A stretch of 64,000 nucleotides of DNA from Harryflintia acetispora. GTDB taxonomy: Bacteria > Bacillota > Clostridia > Oscillospirales > Ruminococcaceae. Location: NCBI GenBank assembly GCA_004340125.1, contig SLUK01000001.1:480753-544752 (forward strand). The letters run 5' to 3'. Below, one piece after another: positions 33,519 through 41,056 of this stretch. Every line of letters begins with the position of its first letter. Position 1 is the stretch's first letter. The notes under the pieces were generated by a model. The model was not told where the DNA came from. It was given only the letters and a program-made list of their open reading frames with translations, and did no database searches. The translations under genes and the position numbers were made by a program.

Positions 33519-35630
33519 ATGGGTAAAATCAACGTGCTCAGCCGGGAAATGGCCGAGCTGATCGCGGCGGGCGAGGTGATCGATAGGCCGGCCTCGGTGA
33601 TCAAGGAGCTGGTCGAGAACGCCATCGACGCGCATTCCACCCAGATCACGGTGGAGATCCAGCGCGGCGGGATCACCTATATGCGGGTGAGCGACAACGG
33701 CGGCGGGATCGGCGCGGACGAGATCGACAAGGCGTTTTTGCGCCACGCGACCAGCAAGCTGCGCGAGCCGGACGACCTTCAGAACATCCTGACCATGGGC
33801 TTTCGCGGCGAGGCGCTGGCCTCCATCGCGGCGATGTGCCGCGTGGAGGTGCTCTCCCGCACGCCAGAGTCGGACACCGGGGTGCGCTACTGTATAGAGG
33901 GCGGGCAGGAGACCGAGAAGAAGGAGGCCGGCTGCCCGGTGGGAACCACCATCGTGGTGCGGGACATCTTCTATAACACCCCCGCGCGCATGAAGTTCCT
34001 CAAAAAGGACGTGACCGAATCAAACGCGGTGGCCTCGGTGATCGACAAGCTGGCGGTGGTCCATCCGGGGGTTTCCTGGAAGCTGATCCGGGATGGGAAG
34101 ATCACCCTGCACACCCCCGGCAACGGAAAGCTCGCCGACGCGCTCTACGCCGTCTATGGGCGGCAGTTTTTCGCCACTTTGGTCCCGGTGGACAGTGAAA
34201 GCCGCGGGGTCCGGGTCTCGGGCTTCGTCAGCCGCCCGAGCGAGGGGCGGGGCAACCGCACCATGCAGAGCTTTTACATCAACGGGCGGTATGTGCGCTC
34301 CAAGACCTGCATGGCGGCGCTCGAGGAGGCCTACCGCCACTCGATCATGAAGGGGAAGTTCCCGGCCTGCGTGCTGGATGTTTCGCTGCCGCCGAGCACC
34401 TTTGACATCAACGTGCACCCCGCCAAGCTCGAGGTGCGCTTTGAAAACGAAAAGCTGATCTTCGACGCGGTCTATTACGCGGTGCGCGCGGCATTGCAGA
34501 GGCTGGATTTACAGGGCGTCGCCGCGCCCGAATCCCTCACCGGCAAGCGGGAGGAGCCGCAGATAACTCCCACCCCGGCTCCCGGGGAGGCGCAAAGCGC
34601 ACCCGCCCGCTCTGTGCCCGCCCCCGGGCGGGCGCGGAAGGAGCCGGTTCTGGTTGGCGCGGACCCGCTTGTATCCCCAAAGAAGGCTTCCGCCACCCCG
34701 GGGCGGGAGGCTTTGCCCGTGCGGGACGAAGCGCCCCGGGAGGCTGAAATCTATGTGCCGCGCCTGCGCCCCTTCGGCAGCAAGGCGCAGTCTATGGCCC
34801 AAAGTGGGCCTACTCAAGTTGTGCCTGCGCAAAGTGCGCATGCGCAGAGCGCGCCCGCAAAGATGGCAGAGCTGTTTTCGTCCGGGACCGAGGCGGACGA
34901 TGCGGCGCTCGAGCTGCACGCCCCCACCCAGGAGGAGACGGCGCAGCTATTCAGCCATTACGCCTCGAAGCAGGCCCAGAGGGAGGAGCCGGCCCCAAAG
35001 AAGGAGAAAGAGCGGGAAACCGTGCAGTCCACCCTGCCGGGCGAAGAGGCGGGGCGGGGCCGCTACAGCGGCGCGCGGCTGATCGGGGAGCTGCTGCGCA
35101 CCTATATCCTGCTCGAGTGCGACGAGCAGCTGATCCTGATCGACAAGCACGCCGCCCACGAGCGGCTCAACTACGAGCGGCTGCGCGCCGCCGGCGGCAA
35201 GGAGCGGCAGCTGCTGCTCACCCCCGTGCCGGTCACCCTCCCGAAGGAGGAATACGCCCTGATCCTGCAAAGCCTCCCCCTGCTCGAGGAGCTCGGGTTC
35301 GGGGTGGAGGACTTCGGGGAAGGGAGCGTGCTGGTGCGCGAGGTGCCGCTGCTGCTCGACGCGTCGCGCGCCGGGGAGAGCGTGGAGCAGATCGCCTCCC
35401 AGCTCTCGGCCGGATCGGGCCGCCTCAGCGTGCAGGCGGTGGAGGACATCTATCACTCCATCGCCTGCAAGGCGTCGATCCGGGCCAACGACGTGAGCGA
35501 CCCGCGGGAGCTCGAGGCGCTGGTGAGGCTCCTCGACGAGCACGAGGAGGTGCGCTTCTGCCCGCATGGACGGCCGATCGCCGCCGTGCTCACCCGCGCG
35601 CAGATCGAGCGGATGTTCGGCAGGGCCTGA
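33519..35630 (+). CDS. mutL: DNA mismatch repair protein MutL
   Basis: This ~703-residue protein couples MutS to strand excision. The GHKL ATPase domain shows IKELVENAIDAHS, SDNGGGI, ATSKL and GFRGEALAS. A disordered Ala/Pro/Gln-rich linker (about residues 345-490) holds an irregular AQSA(x) repeat. The C-terminal domain has LIDKHAAHERLNYE, a variant of the DQHA(x)2E(x)4E endonuclease motif with Lys for Gln, and CPHGRP near the end, so nicking activity is likely. The ATG at 33519 gives the standard MGKINVLS start; an in-frame ATG 12 bases upstream falls in the repeat element. Confidence 0.96.
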   Translation: MGKINVLSREMAELIAAGEVIDRPASVIKELVENAIDAHSTQITVEIQRGGITYMRVSDNGGGIGADEIDKAFLRHATSKLREPDDLQNILTMGFRGEALASIAAMCRVEVLSRTPESDTGVRYCIEGGQETEKKEAGCPVGTTIVVRDIFYNTPARMKFLKKDVTESNAVASVIDKLAVVHPGVSWKLIRDGKITLHTPGNGKLADALYAVYGRQFFATLVPVDSESRGVRVSGFVSRPSEGRGNRTMQSFYINGRYVRSKTCMAALEEAYRHSIMKGKFPACVLDVSLPPSTFDINVHPAKLEVRFENEKLIFDAVYYAVRAALQRLDLQGVAAPESLTGKREEPQITPTPAPGEAQSAPARSVPAPGRARKEPVLVGADPLVSPKKASATPGREALPVRDEAPREAEIYVPRLRPFGSKAQSMAQSGPTQVVPAQSAHAQSAPAKMAELFSSGTEADDAALELHAPTQEETAQLFSHYASKQAQREEPAPKKEKERETVQSTLPGEEAGRGRYSGARLIGELLRTYILLECDEQLILIDKHAAHERLNYERLRAAGGKERQLLLTPVPVTLPKEEYALILQSLPLLEELGFGVEDFGEGSVLVREVPLLLDASRAGESVEQIASQLSAGSGRLSVQAVEDIYHSIACKASIRANDVSDPRELEALVRLLDEHEEVRFCPHGRPIAAVLTRAQIERMFGRA

Positions 35631-35664
35631 GGATGATACCGGGAAGTTGGGAGGGGGACGCGCG

Positions 35665-36615
35665 ATGAAGCAGCCGCTGTTGGTGGTGGCGGGGGTGACC
35701 GCCTCGGGCAAAACGGGGCTGGCTATCGAGCTGTGCCGCCGCTTTGGGGGCGAGGTAGTCTGCGCCGACTCGATGCAGATTTACCGCGGGATGGAGATTG
35801 CCACTGCCGCCCCGACACGTGAGGAGCGCGCGCAGGCGGTGCATCACCTCTGTTCCTTCCTGCCCATCGGGGAGAGCTTTTCGGTCGCCGATTACGCCGC
35901 CCTCGCCCGCGAAACCATCGCGGAAATCCATGCGCGTGGGAAGCTGCCGGTGCTCTGCGGGGGCACCGGGCTTTACATCAGCGCAATTTTGGACCATCTG
36001 GATTTTAGCGGCTTTTCGGGGGACCCGGCGCTGCGCGCCGACCTGAAGGAGCGCGCCGAGCGCGAGGGGATCGAACCGCTGTACCGGCAGCTTTGCGCGC
36101 TCGACCCCGGCGCGGCCGCCAAAATCCACCCGAACAACCGGGGGAGGGTGCTGCGGGCGCTGGAGGTGACCCTTTCCACCGGCGTACCGATGAGCGAGCA
36201 CCAGCGCCGCGCGAAGGGGCGCGAATGCCCCTACCGGGCCTTCGCGCTGGCGCTCGGCTACCGCGAGCGGGCCGGGATGTGGGGGCGGATCGACCGGCGG
36301 GTGGACCGTATGATGGAAAGCGGGCTGCTCGAGGAGGCGCGCCGCTTTTATGAGCGGGACCCCGGGCCCACCGCCTGCGCCGCCATCGGCTATAAGGAGC
36401 TGCACCCCTACCTGCTGGGCGAGTGCACGCGCGAAGAGGCCGTGGAGCGGCTCAAGCTGCGCACCCGCCAGTACGCTAAGCGGCAGCTGACCTGGTTTAA
36501 ACGGGATGAGCGGTACGCCTGGCTCTATGTGGACGAATACGATTCCCCCGCGCAGCTTTCCGACAGGGCGGCGCAGCTGACCGGGGAGGCCCTCGGCCTG
36601 GCGCCGCGCGGGTAA
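35665..36615 (+). CDS. miaA: tRNA dimethylallyltransferase MiaA
   Basis: This 316-residue enzyme attaches the dimethylallyl group to A37 of tRNAs that read UNN codons, making the substrate of MiaB. GVTASGKT (residues ~9-16) is the P loop, CADSMQIYRGMEIATAAPT is the conserved substrate-pocket segment, and LCGGTGLYISA and RTRQYAKRQLTWFKRD follow in family order. GGAGGGGG precedes the ATG at 35665; the open frame extends left into mutL but that part is not used. It lies 34 bases after mutL, as in Bacillus. Confidence 0.96.
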   Translation: MKQPLLVVAGVTASGKTGLAIELCRRFGGEVVCADSMQIYRGMEIATAAPTREERAQAVHHLCSFLPIGESFSVADYAALARETIAEIHARGKLPVLCGGTGLYISAILDHLDFSGFSGDPALRADLKERAEREGIEPLYRQLCALDPGAAAKIHPNNRGRVLRALEVTLSTGVPMSEHQRRAKGRECPYRAFALALGYRERAGMWGRIDRRVDRMMESGLLEEARRFYERDPGPTACAAIGYKELHPYLLGECTREEAVERLKLRTRQYAKRQLTWFKRDERYAWLYVDEYDSPAQLSDRAAQLTGEALGLAPRG

Positions 36616-36654
36616 AGGTTTCGGCAAAATTTTTACGCGCCCTGGGACAAACTG

Positions 36655-36663
36655 TGCTATAAT
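36655..36663 (+). promoter_or_regulatory. Extended -10 promoter before hfq
   Basis: TGCTATAAT is a perfect extended -10 element (TGN plus TATAAT at 36658-36663), about 60 bases before the hfq start. I see no good -35, which extended -10 promoters can do without. Confidence 0.6.
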
Positions 36664-36723
36664 AAAGTTTAAGATACAACCATTCAGAAAAGCGGTCGGT
36701 AAACCTGATTCGGAGGAAAAATC

Positions 36724-36972
36724 ATGAACAAAGCGATGAATTTACAGGACCTGTTTTTAAATCAGGCGCGCAAGGAAAAAATCATGGTCACCATCTATCT
36801 GACCAACGGCTTCCAGTTCAAGGGCAAGGTGCGGGGGTTCGACAACTTCACCGTTATCCTGGACTGCGACGGGAAACAGAACCTGGTCTATAAGCATGCC
36901 ATCTCCACCATCATCCCGGCGCGTCCGATCGCCATGATGGAGGAAGAGGGCAAGGAGACCCCGGCCGAATGA
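36724..36972 (+). CDS. hfq: RNA chaperone Hfq
   Basis: This 82-residue Sm-like protein forms a hexamer that binds U- and A-rich RNA. The Sm1 region reads [21 protein letters not shown] followed by [16 protein letters not shown], and Sm2 is the KHAISTI motif ([10 protein letters not shown]). The N-terminus is slightly extended and the tail is short and acidic ([10 protein letters not shown]), as in other Firmicutes Hfq. The order miaA-hfq is widely conserved. Its last four bases overlap the next gene. Confidence 0.97.
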   Translation: MNKAMNLQDLFLNQARKEKIMVTIYLTNGFQFKGKVRGFDNFTVILDCDGKQNLVYKHAISTIIPARPIAMMEEEGKETPAE

Positions 36973-38192
36973 GCAAGGTACTCTCCAGAATCATGCTGGC
37001 GCTGTGCGCCGTCTGCGCACTGGGGTATGCGGGCTTCCAGCTCTGGCGGTACCTCTATGTGGACTATGAGACGGTGGCCGCGCGCGAGGCGGTGGTCGAG
37101 GACAAGCTCACCGCCCAGGCGATCGCCATCCGGGACGAGGAGGTTCTCCCCGGCGCGGCAAAGGAAAACCTCGTCTATCTCTACACCGACGGGGCCCATG
37201 TCGCCAAGGAGGCGCCGGTGGCGCGCTACGTCACCGACCGCAGCCAGATCACCGACCAGATGCGCCGAGACGAGCTGCAAAAGGAGCTGCAAAACCTGCA
37301 ATCCCTCTCGGGCACGGGCGACGCGCTGATCCTGCAGACCGATACGGTGGCGCAGCGGGTCTATGCGGACATCGACACCATCGCCGGGAACGCCGCGCGC
37401 GGGACTTTAAGCGAGACGCAGGAGCTGCGCCTCGAGATCCTCAACCAACTTAACCGGCGCAATCTCGCCACCGCCAAGGAGGACGGGTACGACGGCCGGA
37501 TCGCGCAGCTCGAGGAGGAGATCCTCACCCTGGGCGCCAGCTTCGCGGACGAGGAGGCGGTGATCACGCCCGAGGCGGGCTACTTCACCAAGACGGTGGA
37601 CGGGTTCGAGGAACTGCTCAGCCCCGAAAATATGGAGGACATCCCGGTGGATGAATACGCCTCCTACATCAGCGCCTCGCCCGAGGACACCGGCGCCCAG
37701 GTGGGAAAGATGATCCGCTCCCACATCTGGTACTGCGCGGTGATGGTCAACGCCGCCGACCTCAGCCGCTTCCAGGAGGGGGCGACGGTGGAGCTGGATT
37801 TCGGCCTTTCGGGCACCAAGCCCTTCGACGGGGAGGTACATAAGATTTTGGAGGACAGCGCCGGGGCGCGGGGCGTGGTGCTGCTGCGGTGCGACGAGAT
37901 GAGCGAGGAGCTCTCAAACCTGCGCACCCACAAGGTGGACATCAGCTTCCAGCGGATCACCGGTTACAAGCTGCCCAGCGGCTGCATCCGCTATAACAAG
38001 GGCGAGCGGGGGGTCTATGTGCTGGAGACCACCGTCATCCGCTTCAAGCCCGTGGAAATTCTGTATGAAAACGAGCAGGAGGGGTACGTCATCCTCAGCG
38101 AGAGCTACGGTGAGAGGGCGGGGCTGCAGCGCTTCGACGAAGTGATCATAGGAGGGAACGGTCTGGAAGATGGAAAAATTATCAAGCTCTAA
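36969..38192 (+). CDS. HlyD-like membrane-anchored protein of the division cluster
   Basis: This 407-residue protein has one N-terminal membrane helix (residues ~6-26) and an extracytoplasmic part with a coiled-coil segment (about 95-180) flanked by barrel-sandwich and beta domains, as in HlyD/RND adaptor-type proteins. Proteins of this kind occur beside sepF and yggS in many Clostridia, without a partner pump. It overlaps hfq by 4 bases and the yggS gene by 23, so it is coupled to both. A role in envelope or division-site assembly is plausible from the position only; export activity cannot be inferred because no ABC or MFS partner is present. Confidence 0.75.
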   Translation: MSKVLSRIMLALCAVCALGYAGFQLWRYLYVDYETVAAREAVVEDKLTAQAIAIRDEEVLPGAAKENLVYLYTDGAHVAKEAPVARYVTDRSQITDQMRRDELQKELQNLQSLSGTGDALILQTDTVAQRVYADIDTIAGNAARGTLSETQELRLEILNQLNRRNLATAKEDGYDGRIAQLEEEILTLGASFADEEAVITPEAGYFTKTVDGFEELLSPENMEDIPVDEYASYISASPEDTGAQVGKMIRSHIWYCAVMVNAADLSRFQEGATVELDFGLSGTKPFDGEVHKILEDSAGARGVVLLRCDEMSEELSNLRTHKVDISFQRITGYKLPSGCIRYNKGERGVYVLETTVIRFKPVEILYENEQEGYVILSESYGERAGLQRFDEVIIGGNGLEDGKIIKL

Positions 38193-38889
38193 CCCGGTGC
38201 CGGGCGTCTGCGAGCTGCGCCAGCGGATCGGGATCATTAAAGAGAACATCCACACCGCGGCGCTCGCCGGCGGCTTCGACCCGGCGGCAGTGCGGCTGAT
38301 GGCGGTGACCAAGACGGTTCCCGCCGGGACGATCAATGCCGCCATCGAGGCCGGGATCGACCTGATCGGCGAGAACCGCGAGCAGTCGCTGAGCGGCAAG
38401 TATGACGAAATCCGCCGCGACGGGGTGGAGATCCATTTCATCGGCCACCTGCAGCGCAACAAGGCGGCCAGGGTGGTAAAGATGGTGGACTGCGTGCAGT
38501 CGCTCGACTCGATCGCGCTGGCGAAGGAGCTCGATAAGCAGGCGGCGGCGATTGGCAAGCAGCTGCAGGTGCTGGTGGAGGTCAACATCGGGCAGGACCC
38601 CAACAAGAGCGGCGTCCATCCGGATGCGGCCAGGGAATTCGTGGATGCGCTGCGCGAGCTGCCAAGTCTCTCGGTGCGCGGGCTGATGACCATTCTGCCT
38701 CTGGAGTGCACCACCCTGCAGATGGAAAAGTATTTTTCACAAATCCACGCGCTATATGTTGACATTCGCGCCCAAAATAGAGATAATGTTTGTATGGACT
38801 GTTTATCCATGGGCATGTCGGGCGATTACAAGCTTGCCGTCAAGCATGGCGCGACAATGGTCCGGCTGGGAACGGTTTTGTTTCGCTGA
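38170..38889 (+). CDS. YggS/YlmE-family pyridoxal-phosphate homeostasis protein
   Basis: This 239-residue cytosolic PLP-binding TIM barrel has no known catalytic activity but affects PLP and amino-acid homeostasis. The PLP lysine is in MAVTKTVPAG, and IGENREQSL, HFIGHLQRNKA, VEVNIGQDPNKSG and LSMGMSGDY follow in family order. It overlaps the end of the HlyD-like gene by 23 bases. Position next to sepF (ylmE-ylmF in Bacillus) is the usual one. Confidence 0.93.
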   Translation: MEKLSSSNPVPGVCELRQRIGIIKENIHTAALAGGFDPAAVRLMAVTKTVPAGTINAAIEAGIDLIGENREQSLSGKYDEIRRDGVEIHFIGHLQRNKAARVVKMVDCVQSLDSIALAKELDKQAAAIGKQLQVLVEVNIGQDPNKSGVHPDAAREFVDALRELPSLSVRGLMTILPLECTTLQMEKYFSQIHALYVDIRAQNRDNVCMDCLSMGMSGDYKLAVKHGATMVRLGTVLFR

Positions 38890-38970
38890 CAGGCGCGCGG
38901 GTTTGGTTTGGGCCGCGCGCCGCGTGTGCCGCACCGTCGCGGGCACAGTTTCTAAAGGGAGAATAGGTTT

Positions 38971-39438
38971 ATGAGTATCATGGACAAGCTCAGAGGCTTC
39001 ATCGGGGTGGAAGAGGACGACTACTACGATGAGGAGGGGCTGGACGTTCCGAACGCGACCGGCAGCGAAGCGCCGGCGGCAGCACCCACCATCGACGCGA
39101 CCCAGCTTCCCATCGAGGGGAGCACCCGGCGCTCGAACAAGGTGGTCAATATCCACGCGACCACCCAACTTAAGGTGGTGCTGGTCAAGCCCGAGCGCTT
39201 TGACGATGCGAGCTCGATCGCCGACCATCTCAATCAAAAGCGCACGGTGGTCCTCAATCTCGAGAGCGCCAACCGCGAGGTTTCCCGCCGGCTGATCGAC
39301 TTCCTCTCCGGGGTGGCCTACGCCAACAACGGGCAGATCAAGCGGGTTGCAAACAGCACCTATATCATCACGCCGTACAACGTCGACATCATGGGCGATC
39401 TGCTCGACGAGCTCGAGAGCAGCGGCGTGGTCTTTTAA
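38971..39438 (+). CDS. sepF: Cell division protein SepF
   Basis: This 155-residue protein tethers FtsZ filaments to the membrane and stabilises the Z ring. The N-terminus MSIMDKLRGFIG is the amphipathic membrane-binding helix. A variable acidic linker (residues ~14-55) leads to the dimeric core with VVLVKPERFDDASSIADHLNQ and VLNLESANREVSRRLIDFLSG. AAAGGGAG lies before the ATG. The yggS-sepF-ylmH-divIVA order is the Firmicutes division cluster. Confidence 0.95.
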   Translation: MSIMDKLRGFIGVEEDDYYDEEGLDVPNATGSEAPAAAPTIDATQLPIEGSTRRSNKVVNIHATTQLKVVLVKPERFDDASSIADHLNQKRTVVLNLESANREVSRRLIDFLSGVAYANNGQIKRVANSTYIITPYNVDIMGDLLDELESSGVVF

Positions 39439-39453
39439 GCGTTGTCCGCCTCC

Positions 39454-40194
39454 ATGAGCGCGGACAGCGCGCTTTTGGCACATATAGGGGATTTGATCGA
39501 AGGGGTGCGAAGCAAGGGGGCGCCCCGGTTTTCCGAGTTTTTGGACGAGCGCCAGCAGGCGCTCTGCCTCCCGCTTGCGCAAAGGAGCGGCCTGCCCTTC
39601 CTGTTTTTCGGTGGGTGGCAGGACGCCTCGCGCCGCATGCTCGGCGTGTTCCCCGAGTATTGGGAGGCGCAGGGGGAGGATTTCCCGCTCGCCGTGCTGA
39701 CGGCGCGGATTCCGAAGGGTTTTTCTCTTTGCCACCGCGATTTTTTGGGCGCGCTGATGAATCTGGGCATAAAGCGCGAGATGGTGGGCGATATTCTGGT
39801 TGATGGACAGGGAGCCTGGGTATTCCTGCAAAAACGCCTCGCGCCGCTGGTGCTGCAGATGGACCGAGTCGGGAAGGTCGGGCTCGCCTTCCAGGAGAGC
39901 GAAAGCGAAGCGGTGGACTTTGAGCAACGCTTTCAGGAGCAGCGCGTCAGCCTCGCCTCGCTGCGGCTGGACTGCGTGGTTGCCGCCGTCTGCTCGCTTT
40001 CGCGCGAGCGCGCGCAGGAGAAGATTGCGGCGGGGCTTGTGAGCGTCGACTCGCTGCCCTGTCAGCGGGTGGAACGACAGCTGAACAGCGGATGTAAGAT
40101 TTCAGTGCGCGGCGAGGGCAAATTTATTTTGGAGCATAACGGGGAGACCACCCGCAAGGGTCGGCTTTGCGTCAACATAAAACGATACTGTTAG
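39454..40194 (+). CDS. YlmH-family S4-domain RNA-binding protein
   Basis: This ~246-residue protein has the YlmH N-terminal domains (FLDERQQALCLPLAQ and FFGGWQDASRRMLGVFPEY, AVLTARIP segments) and a C-terminal S4 domain (RLDCVVAAVCSLSR through VSVDSLPCQRVERQL). YlmH acts in ribosome quality control and stalled-peptide tailing in Firmicutes. The start is uncertain: no clear ribosome-binding site exists before the ATG at 39454 or the in-frame TTG at 39442, and coupling to sepF, 15 bases upstream, may suffice. It lies between sepF and divIVA, as in Bacillus. Confidence 0.9.
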   Translation: MSADSALLAHIGDLIEGVRSKGAPRFSEFLDERQQALCLPLAQRSGLPFLFFGGWQDASRRMLGVFPEYWEAQGEDFPLAVLTARIPKGFSLCHRDFLGALMNLGIKREMVGDILVDGQGAWVFLQKRLAPLVLQMDRVGKVGLAFQESESEAVDFEQRFQEQRVSLASLRLDCVVAAVCSLSRERAQEKIAAGLVSVDSLPCQRVERQLNSGCKISVRGEGKFILEHNGETTRKGRLCVNIKRYC

Positions 40195-40210
40195 CTTGGA
40201 GGGCATGTCA

Positions 40211-40909
40211 ATGTTGTCTTATAACGATATCATCAGCTACAAATTCGAGAAAGCCGGCTTCGGTGGCGGCTACAAGCCGGAGGATGTGGACAAGTTCACC
40301 ATGCGCCTGGCCACCGACTTCCAGAAGCTGGAGGCGGAGAAGGCCGAGCTCGAGCAGAAGCTGATGGCGCTCGCCCAGAAGGTGGAGGAGTACCGCGAGG
40401 ACGAGGAGAGCCTGCGCGCGGCCTTGCTCGGCGCGCAGAAGCTCGGCGACAGCATCATCCGCGAATCCAAGCAGAAGGCCGAGCAGACCCTCGGTGCCGC
40501 GCGCCAGGAGGCGGACCGCCTCGTCGGCGCCGCCCGCGCGCAGATCGAGCGCGAGCAGTTCACCCTCACCAAGATCCAGAAGGAGGTCTCCAACTTCAAG
40601 AGCCGCCTGCTGGTGCTTTATAAGCAGCATCTCGAGCTGATCAGCTCGATGCCGGGCCAGGACGTCACGGTGGATGCGCAGGAGATCATAAACGGCTCGC
40701 AGAACCCGCAGCCCCGCCAGGAAGCGCCGGTCCCGCCCGAGGCGGCCGAGCCCGAGCGCCCGCTCGAGGAGCCTCTGCCCGAGCCCGCGGTGGAGGAGGA
40801 GCGCCCCGAGGAATCGGCGGCGCCCGAGGCTTCGGCGCATGAGATGCCGCGGGAGAGCCGTTTCGGGGAGCTCAAGTTCGGCGAAGGGTACGATCTGACC
40901 CGCAAATAA
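40211..40909 (+). CDS. divIVA: DivIVA-domain cell division/polarity protein
   Basis: This ~232-residue protein has the DivIVA lipid-binding N-terminus (YNDIISYKFEKAGFGGGYK) then long coiled coils (residues ~30-155) and a Pro/Glu-rich acidic tail (~165-232). It assembles on curved membranes at the septum and poles and places other division proteins. GGAGGG lies 7 bases before the ATG at 40211, which fixes that start among several nearby candidates. The N-terminal loop keeps Phe and Gly/Tyr but not the classic FRGYD, so its membrane contact may differ. Confidence 0.92.
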   Translation: MLSYNDIISYKFEKAGFGGGYKPEDVDKFTMRLATDFQKLEAEKAELEQKLMALAQKVEEYREDEESLRAALLGAQKLGDSIIRESKQKAEQTLGAARQEADRLVGAARAQIEREQFTLTKIQKEVSNFKSRLLVLYKQHLELISSMPGQDVTVDAQEIINGSQNPQPRQEAPVPPEAAEPERPLEEPLPEPAVEEERPEESAAPEASAHEMPRESRFGELKFGEGYDLTRK

Positions 40910-40922
40910 AATATGCGATTTA

Positions 40923-41013
40923 CCCGCAGGAGGGCGGCGCCGGCCGCGCCCCTGCGGGATGATTTATTCCCCGCCCCGTGTGGGGAGAGCCCCCGGGACA
41001 GGAGGGCGTCCCG
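40923..41013 (+). promoter_or_regulatory. Structured leader before ileS
   Basis: Three strong stems lie in the 147-base gap between divIVA and ileS: CCCGCAGG/CCTGCGGG (40923-40958), CCCC/GGGG (about 40970-40985) and CGGGAC/GTCCCG (40994-41013). No T-box sequence and no terminator U-run are visible, so these may only be structural or terminate weakly. Confidence 0.45.
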
Positions 41014-41056
41014 CTTCTGGGACAAACAAGAAAAAGCTAAGGGAGAGAAACGAACG

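Noticed and set aside
40923..41056. T-box riboswitch before ileS
   Set aside because: The leader has stems, but I found no T-box consensus (TGGNACCGCG-like) and no terminator with a U-run; it is also too short.
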